From: Streptomyces sp. NRRL S-340
GTDB lineage: Bacteria > Actinomycetota > Actinomycetes > Streptomycetales > Streptomycetaceae
DNA: 64,000 bases
Direction of reading: 5' to 3'
NCBI RefSeq assembly: GCF_000720185.1
Contig: NZ_JOIY01000027.1
Span: 62,001-126,000 of the forward strand
A program made the position numbers and the translations under genes. Of the stretch, positions 59,714-64,000 are shown one piece after another. The number at the start of each line of letters is the position of its first letter. Position 1 is the stretch's first letter. Under the pieces are notes generated by a model. It searched no databases. It saw only the letters and a list, made by a program, of their open reading frames with translations, and was not told the DNA's origin.

Positions 59714-62652
59714 GCGACTTCCAGGACCGGGGCCCCGTGCACCAGGTCGTCTTCCGCTGGGACGGCAACCACGGACGGCAGGGCACCGGCATGAACGCCG
59801 TCGCCTACTCCTGCTCGCCCGAGCGGGCCGCCGAACTGGGCCGCGAACTCGGCCCGTTGCTGTGGATGTCGGGAGCTGCGGCGGCGCGGCCCAGTGTCGT
59901 GCGCGCCGTCTCCCGCGACGGCCACGTCATGCTCGTCCAGCGCTGGCCCACCACGGACCGCGGCGGCCGGCCCAGCACGGTCAGTCACGCCCTCGTCGGG
60001 CCGCCCGGCACTCTGAAGACCCGCCAGTGCCTCGGCCTGGCCCACCTCGGCTGGGGCACCCCCCAGAAGGCGGAGCAGGCGTCCGGCCGGCAGCCCGAGG
60101 TCGACGTCGTCCGGCTCGGCGAGCTGGCACGGGACCAACTGCCCCGCATGGTCGGCCAACTGCCCGCGGTCAAACACGCGCTGACCCTGGTCACGGCGGA
60201 ACTGCTGCGTGACCCGGCCCAGCGGGTATCGCTGCTCCTGGAGGAGCGGACCCCGCTCACCTGGCCGGACCGGTCCCAGGTGCCGCTGGTCTACCTCGGG
60301 CTCTTCCTGCTCTTCGGCTCCTGGCTGCCCCACGACTGGACGTTCGCCACGTACGACACCGTGGACAGCCACCCGCTGCTGCTGACGGCGGTCCCGCGCT
60401 GGGAGACGGACACGGCGGGCTCCGGTCCGCTGGCCCGCGTCATGGGCCGCACTCCGGACCGGCCCCGCTTCGAACTGGCGGCCGCCGCCGAGCTGGTGAA
60501 GCATCTCCTCGCGCACGCGCACCCGGAGGCGCACGCCGGCGTACCGCAGCTCGTCGAGGAACTGCCCGGCGGGGCGGCCCTGGACTGGGACCGGCGGCGT
60601 GTCCGGCTCCAGGAGATCCTGGACACCGACCACCCGACCGCGCGCACCGCCCGGGCCGTCCGGGACGCCGGCACGGCCCGCACCACGCGGCCCGAGCGCC
60701 ACGGACCCGCCGACCGGACCGCGCCCGGCACCCCGGCGGCCCCGGTCTCCCCGGCCGACCGGGACGCACGGCAGCCGGATCACCCCCACCGGCCCGCCGA
60801 ACCCGCCGGTCCCGGCGGCCCCGCCTGGGCCACCGGGACCGATGGCCGGGACTCGGCCACCTGGCGTGAAGGCCGGGACCGGGCACCCGGGACCGACGGG
60901 GGTGATCCGGCTGCCGGGACCGACGGTCGGGACCGGTCGGCCGGGACCGGTGGCAGGGGCCCGGCCGCGGGGCGTGAAGGGCGCGGCTGGGCACCCGGGG
61001 CCGATGGGCGGGACTGGCCGGCCGGGTCGGAGGGCCGGGACTCGGCCGCCGGACGCCGAGCCCGGGACTGGGCCGCCGGGACCGGTGGTTGGGACTCGGA
61101 CACCTGGCGTGAAGGCCGGGACTCGGCCGCCGGAGGCGAAGCCCGGGACTGGGCCGCCGGGACCGAAGCCGCTGACGGGCCAGGCCGGGCCGCCCCGACC
61201 GAGGGCACCGACCGCATCGACGGCACCGACCGCATCGACGGCACCGACCGCATCGACGGCACCGACCGCATCGACGGGACCGCCGGCTTCCACGGGGCTG
61301 GCGGGGGCGCCCGCACCTACCGCCCGGACGAACGGGCCGCCGGGGCCGCCCCGGCCGGCCGCGGGGCCCAGCCCGGCGGGAACGACTGGAGCGGCCGGGA
61401 GCCCCACGACCCACCGGCCGGCCGGACCGGCAGCGGCACCCGGGCACCCCGGGCCGTGCAGGCGCCCTGGGAGGAGCACGACACCCGGACCCCCCAGGAT
61501 CCCCGCGACGTCCGGGCCCGCGAGGGCGGCGACGACCGCTGGGACGGCCGCGACGGCCCGGACCGCAGGGAGGCCCGTGAAACCCCGGCCCCCGAGGCCG
61601 CCCGGGAGGAACACGAGGCCCAGCCTCCCCGGAATCCCCAGACCCCCCGGAGTCCCCAGGCCCCTCGTGACGACCGCGACGACCGCGACGCCCGGGCCAC
61701 CCAGGCCGCCCGGACCGACTGGATCAGCCGTACCCACTGGACCGGTACGAGCCCCCAGGCGCCCGTACCGGAGAGGACGGAGCCGGGCCGGGCGCCGCAG
61801 CCGCGGCCCGGAGCGGGAGCGCCGCCCCCGCCGCCGCGACCGCCCCTGCTGCCCTCGCCGGCCGCCCGCCCCCCGGCCCAGCCGGACCTCCCGGCGGCCG
61901 GCACCCCCCAGCCCCCTTACCCGCCGCTCGCCTCCGACGCGGGCCGGCAGGCGGCGGTCCCGGGGAGCACGGCGGGCGCGGGGACGCAGGAGCTGCGCCG
62001 GGTGCTGCGCGACCACCGGCCCGGCGACGGCCTGCGGCGCAACACCCTGACGGCCGAACTGAGCAGACAGCCGGACGCGTTCCTCCTGGACGAGCTGCGC
62101 TCCGGTGAACTCCCGCAGGAATCGCTGGGCCTGGTGCTGACCGAACTGGGCAGGCCCGACCGCTACCGGGCGCGGAGCGAGGAGATGCATCACCAGCTGT
62201 TCCTGGAGGCGCTCCGCAAGCACCTGTACTTCGCCCCGCACGGCCCGGGCGCGGAACAGGTGTCACTGACCCAGATGACCGACCGGGCGGTCGAGCTGTT
62301 CCACTGGGCCGTCGCCCCGCGGGCCAGGACGGAGCACCCGGAGGAGCAGCGGGCGCTGCGCGAGCTGATGCACAGCATGAACCAGGCCCCGGGGGCCGCC
62401 GCGGGCAACTGGCTCAGCGGAGCGCTGCTCAAGCCCCCCGGCCGCCCGGTGCCCGACCTGCCGCCCGACCTGTGGCGCCAGGTCCTGGAGGACGTGCTCA
62501 AGCGGACCGGTGACGCCGCGGCGGACCCGGCGCCCTCGCAGCCCGTCCCGGGCGACACCCAGGCTCTGTCACGGTGGGCGCGCTGGGTGCTCGGCTGTCT
62601 CGCCGGGGCGGTGCTCACGATCGTCGTACTGGTGATCCTGCTGTTCGTCTGA
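59710..62652 (+). CDS. GTPase-associated, tail-anchored protein (GAP1-like)
   Basis: A 980-aa protein starting in a GTGA overlap with the GTPase gene. The N-terminal 320 residues form a folded domain (VHQVVFRWDGNHGRQGTGMN, later VVRAVSRDGHVMLVQRWP and TVSHALVGPPGTLKTRQCLG) like the GTPase-associated protein 1 family described next to such GTPases. Residues about 335-760 are low complexity, with DGRDSAAG-like and four TDRIDG repeats, plus Pro-rich runs. The C-terminal domain contains ELRRVLRDHRPGDGLRRNTL. The last 28 residues hold a single transmembrane helix (CLAGAVLTIVVLVILLFV). It likely tethers the GTPase to the membrane. Confidence 0.7.
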   Translation: MSDFQDRGPVHQVVFRWDGNHGRQGTGMNAVAYSCSPERAAELGRELGPLLWMSGAAAARPSVVRAVSRDGHVMLVQRWPTTDRGGRPSTVSHALVGPPGTLKTRQCLGLAHLGWGTPQKAEQASGRQPEVDVVRLGELARDQLPRMVGQLPAVKHALTLVTAELLRDPAQRVSLLLEERTPLTWPDRSQVPLVYLGLFLLFGSWLPHDWTFATYDTVDSHPLLLTAVPRWETDTAGSGPLARVMGRTPDRPRFELAAAAELVKHLLAHAHPEAHAGVPQLVEELPGGAALDWDRRRVRLQEILDTDHPTARTARAVRDAGTARTTRPERHGPADRTAPGTPAAPVSPADRDARQPDHPHRPAEPAGPGGPAWATGTDGRDSATWREGRDRAPGTDGGDPAAGTDGRDRSAGTGGRGPAAGREGRGWAPGADGRDWPAGSEGRDSAAGRRARDWAAGTGGWDSDTWREGRDSAAGGEARDWAAGTEAADGPGRAAPTEGTDRIDGTDRIDGTDRIDGTDRIDGTAGFHGAGGGARTYRPDERAAGAAPAGRGAQPGGNDWSGREPHDPPAGRTGSGTRAPRAVQAPWEEHDTRTPQDPRDVRAREGGDDRWDGRDGPDRREARETPAPEAAREEHEAQPPRNPQTPRSPQAPRDDRDDRDARATQAARTDWISRTHWTGTSPQAPVPERTEPGRAPQPRPGAGAPPPPPRPPLLPSPAARPPAQPDLPAAGTPQPPYPPLASDAGRQAAVPGSTAGAGTQELRRVLRDHRPGDGLRRNTLTAELSRQPDAFLLDELRSGELPQESLGLVLTELGRPDRYRARSEEMHHQLFLEALRKHLYFAPHGPGAEQVSLTQMTDRAVELFHWAVAPRARTEHPEEQRALRELMHSMNQAPGAAAGNWLSGALLKPPGRPVPDLPPDLWRQVLEDVLKRTGDAAADPAPSQPVPGDTQALSRWARWVLGCLAGAVLTIVVLVILLFV
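61207..61278 (+). repeat. four 18-bp tandem repeats (TDRIDG codons)
   Basis: ACCGACCGCATCGACGGC at 61207, 61225 and 61243, and a 17/18 copy at 61261. In frame in the disordered middle of the GAP1-like protein. Confidence 0.92.
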
Positions 62653-62713
62653 GACGCGGCCGGGCCGGCGGCGGGGCGGAAGAAATTCCGTGGCGCCGGG
62701 GCGAGGACCTCTC

Positions 62714-62719
62714 TAGGGT
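62714..62719 (+). promoter_or_regulatory. -10 box TAGGGT upstream of the rsgA leader
   Basis: TAGGGT at 62714-62719 lies 68 bp before the uORF start. No standard -35 hexamer is found 17-18 bp upstream. Transcription from here would give a leader of about 200 nt before rsgA. Confidence 0.4.
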
Positions 62720-62787
62720 GAGGGGCACATCAGGCGGGGGCCGTCGGCCGCCGCCGCCGGCCCGACGGGAAACAGGAGGTGTGACCC

Positions 62788-62859
62788 ATGGCTGTCTCCG
62801 TGATGGGCGCTGCCCGCAACCACCGAAGCATCCACACCACCTCCGCGGTCTCCGGCTGA
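62788..62859 (+). CDS. 23-aa upstream ORF (possible leader peptide)
   Basis: ATG with an ideal ribosome-binding site, AGGAGGT, seven bases upstream; the frame reads MAVSVMGAARNHRSIHTTSA and then VSG, stop. It is followed within 70 bases by two hairpins and the rsgA start. A strong ribosome-binding site on so short a frame suggests translation has a regulatory role. I do not recognise the peptide; it lacks runs of one amino acid. Confidence 0.6.
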   Translation: MAVSVMGAARNHRSIHTTSAVSG

Positions 62860-62874
62860 CACACCTTTCTGATA

Positions 62875-62921
62875 TGCCCGCACCCTTCGGCGCGGGCAGT
62901 CGGGGCCGCCCTTGTGAAGGG
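62875..62921 (+). promoter_or_regulatory. two hairpins in the rsgA leader, one covering the ribosome-binding site
   Basis: TGCCCGC and GCGGGCA pair at 62875-62898 around a 10-base loop. CCCTT-GTG-AAGGG at 62909-62921 pairs the AAGGG that would be the ribosome-binding site of the TTG at 62928. The second hairpin can hide the initiation site unless opened. Confidence 0.45.
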
Positions 62922-62927
62922 TTCCCC

Positions 62928-64000
62928 TTGTCTCTCCCCTCTTCTTCCGCGTCCTCTTCTTCCGCGTCCTCTTCTTCCGCGTCCTCTTCCTCCCCGCAGG
63001 CGCACCCGCTCGCCGCGTTCGGGTGGGACCAGGGCTGGGCGGCGGAGTTCGCCCCGTACGCCGAGCAGGGCCTGCTGGCCGGCCGGGTGCTGCGGGTCGA
63101 CCGCGGGCAGTGCGACGTCGCCACCGCCGGCGGGGTGCTGCGCGCCGACACCGCCTTCGTCACCCCGCACGACCCGATGCGGGTGGTCTGCACCGGCGAC
63201 TGGGTCGCCGTCGAACCCGGCGGCAACCCGCGCTACGTCCGCACGTACCTCCCGCGCCGCACCGCGTTCCTGCGCTCCACCTCCTCCAAGCGGTCCGAGG
63301 GGCAGATCCTCGCCGCCAACGTCGACCACGCCGTCGTCGCCGTCTCGCTGGCCGTCGAGGTCGACCTCGGCCGCATCGAGCGGTTCCTCGCACTGGCCTG
63401 GGAGTCGGGCGCCCAGCCGGTGGTCGTGCTGACCAAGGCCGACCTCGTACCCGACCCGGTGACACTGTCGTACCTCGTGCGGGACGTGGAGACGGCGGCG
63501 CCCGGGGTGCCCGTGCTGCCGGTCAGCGCGAGGACGGGTGACGGGCTCGACGCGCTCGTCGCCGCCGTCCGGGAAGGCACCTCCGTGCTGCTCGGCCAGT
63601 CCGGCGCCGGCAAGTCGACCCTCGCCAACGCGCTCTGCGGCGACGACGTGATGGAGGTGCAGGCCGCCCGGGACGTCGACGGCAAGGGCCGGCACACCAC
63701 GACCACCCGCAACCTGATCGCCCTGCCCGGCGGCGGCGTACTGATCGACACACCGGGGCTGCGCGGGGTCGGACTGTGGGACGCCGAGAGCGGCGTCGGG
63801 CAGGTGTTCTCCGAGATCGAGGAACTGGCCGCCGGGTGCCGGTTCCACGACTGCGCCCACCTGCGCGAACCCGGCTGCGCGGTGCTCGCCGCGGTCGACG
63901 CGGGCGACCTGCCCGAGCGACGGCTGGAGAGCTACCGCAAACTGCTGCGCGAGAACCAGCGGATCGTCGCCAAGACCGACGCGCGGCTGCGCGCGGAGAT
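62928..64000 (+). CDS. rsgA: ribosome small-subunit-dependent GTPase A, partial
   Basis: Circularly permuted GTPase that helps 30S maturation; about 357 codons are present and the C-terminus runs past the window. An OB-fold domain (GRVLRVDRGQCDVATAGGVL) is followed by permuted G motifs: G4 LTKADL, G5 SART, then G1 GQSGAGKST and G3 DTPGLRG. The zinc-binding region starts CRFHDCAHLREPGC. The TTG at 62928 is preferred because AAGGG precedes it; an in-frame ATG at 62874 lacks a ribosome-binding site. The N-terminus is a Ser-rich repeat (SSSASSSSASS). Confidence 0.93.
   Translation, partial: MSLPSSSASSSSASSSSASSSSPQAHPLAAFGWDQGWAAEFAPYAEQGLLAGRVLRVDRGQCDVATAGGVLRADTAFVTPHDPMRVVCTGDWVAVEPGGNPRYVRTYLPRRTAFLRSTSSKRSEGQILAANVDHAVVAVSLAVEVDLGRIERFLALAWESGAQPVVVLTKADLVPDPVTLSYLVRDVETAAPGVPVLPVSARTGDGLDALVAAVREGTSVLLGQSGAGKSTLANALCGDDVMEVQAARDVDGKGRHTTTTRNLIALPGGGVLIDTPGLRGVGLWDAESGVGQVFSEIEELAAGCRFHDCAHLREPGCAVLAAVDAGDLPERRLESYRKLLRENQRIVAKTDARLRAE
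62939..62983 (+). repeat. three perfect 15-bp tandem repeats at the rsgA 5' end
   Basis: CTCTTCTTCCGCGTC at 62939, 62954 and 62969, with a partial fourth copy. They encode the Ser/Ala-rich N-terminal extension. Confidence 0.95.

Noticed and set aside
59491..62241. A 916-codon minus-strand frame opposite the GAP1-like gene
   Set aside because: Pro/Gly/Val repetitive translation with no domain; caused by repeats of the true gene.

Overview
The window is a 64-kb piece of very GC-rich DNA with the marks of a Streptomyces chromosome. Third codon positions are almost all G or C, GTG starts are frequent, several genes have a TANNNT box 6-7 nt before the start codon (the pattern of leaderless actinobacterial mRNAs), a sugar importer lacks its own ATPase, and one gene is clearly AldO-type alditol oxidase. 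I see no rRNA, tRNA, CRISPR array or complete insertion sequence.

Left part (1-8.5 kb): a phosphotransferase cut by the window edge, a carbohydrate ABC importer operon (two permeases and a lipoprotein), a macrolide glycosyltransferase of the Mgt/OleD type behind a palindrome-bearing promoter, and small metabolic genes (DUF1697, transglutaminase-like, aldo/keto reductase, DsbA-like). From 18.0 down to 8.5 kb on the minus strand runs one sulfur-assimilation operon: a Cys-ending leader peptide, sulfite reductase, a zinc-ribbon protein, APS reductase, APS kinase, ATP sulfurylase (cysD, cysN), a sulfonate-type ABC importer and a sirohydrochlorin chelatase. Together these take up organic or inorganic sulfur, activate and reduce it to sulfide, and help make the siroheme that sulfite reductase needs.

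Middle part (18-41 kb): mostly single housekeeping or accessory genes. These include a GNAT enzyme, a secreted protein, a GAF-domain regulator, an AidB-like acyl-CoA dehydrogenase, a YihY/BrkB membrane protein, a frameshifted SDR gene opposite an AraC regulator, VOC proteins, an isocitrate-lyase/PEP-mutase-family enzyme, a type-B carboxylesterase, homocysteine methyltransferase, a TetR-hydrolase pair, alditol oxidase, a radical-SAM enzyme with an unusual cysteine spacing, and a membrane protein joining a sigma/anti-sigma-like cytoplasmic part to an external cellulose-binding module.

Right part (41.5-62.7 kb): the most interesting region. It is an all-plus-strand run of about 21 kb whose genes are mostly overlapped or nearly so. 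A Crp/Fnr regulator comes first. Then a four-gene module follows: a nucleotidyl-cyclase-homology protein, a P-loop/HEAT-like NTPase, an SPFH/band-7-like protein and a Pycsar-type transmembrane effector. After a gap carrying four 19-bp tandem repeats comes a second module: membrane-anchored vWA protein, small Ala/Val-rich ORF, tubulin/FtsZ-like protein, multi-pass membrane protein, pseudokinase-zinc ribbon-GTPase, and a tail-anchored GTPase-associated protein. The architecture resembles NTP-dependent defence or conflict systems, but function is inferred from domains and context only. A 127-bp imperfect palindrome sits in the start of the pseudokinase-GTPase gene and knocks its original N-terminus out of frame.

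Right edge: a 23-codon upstream ORF and hairpins lead into rsgA (ribosome-assembly GTPase), which runs off the window.
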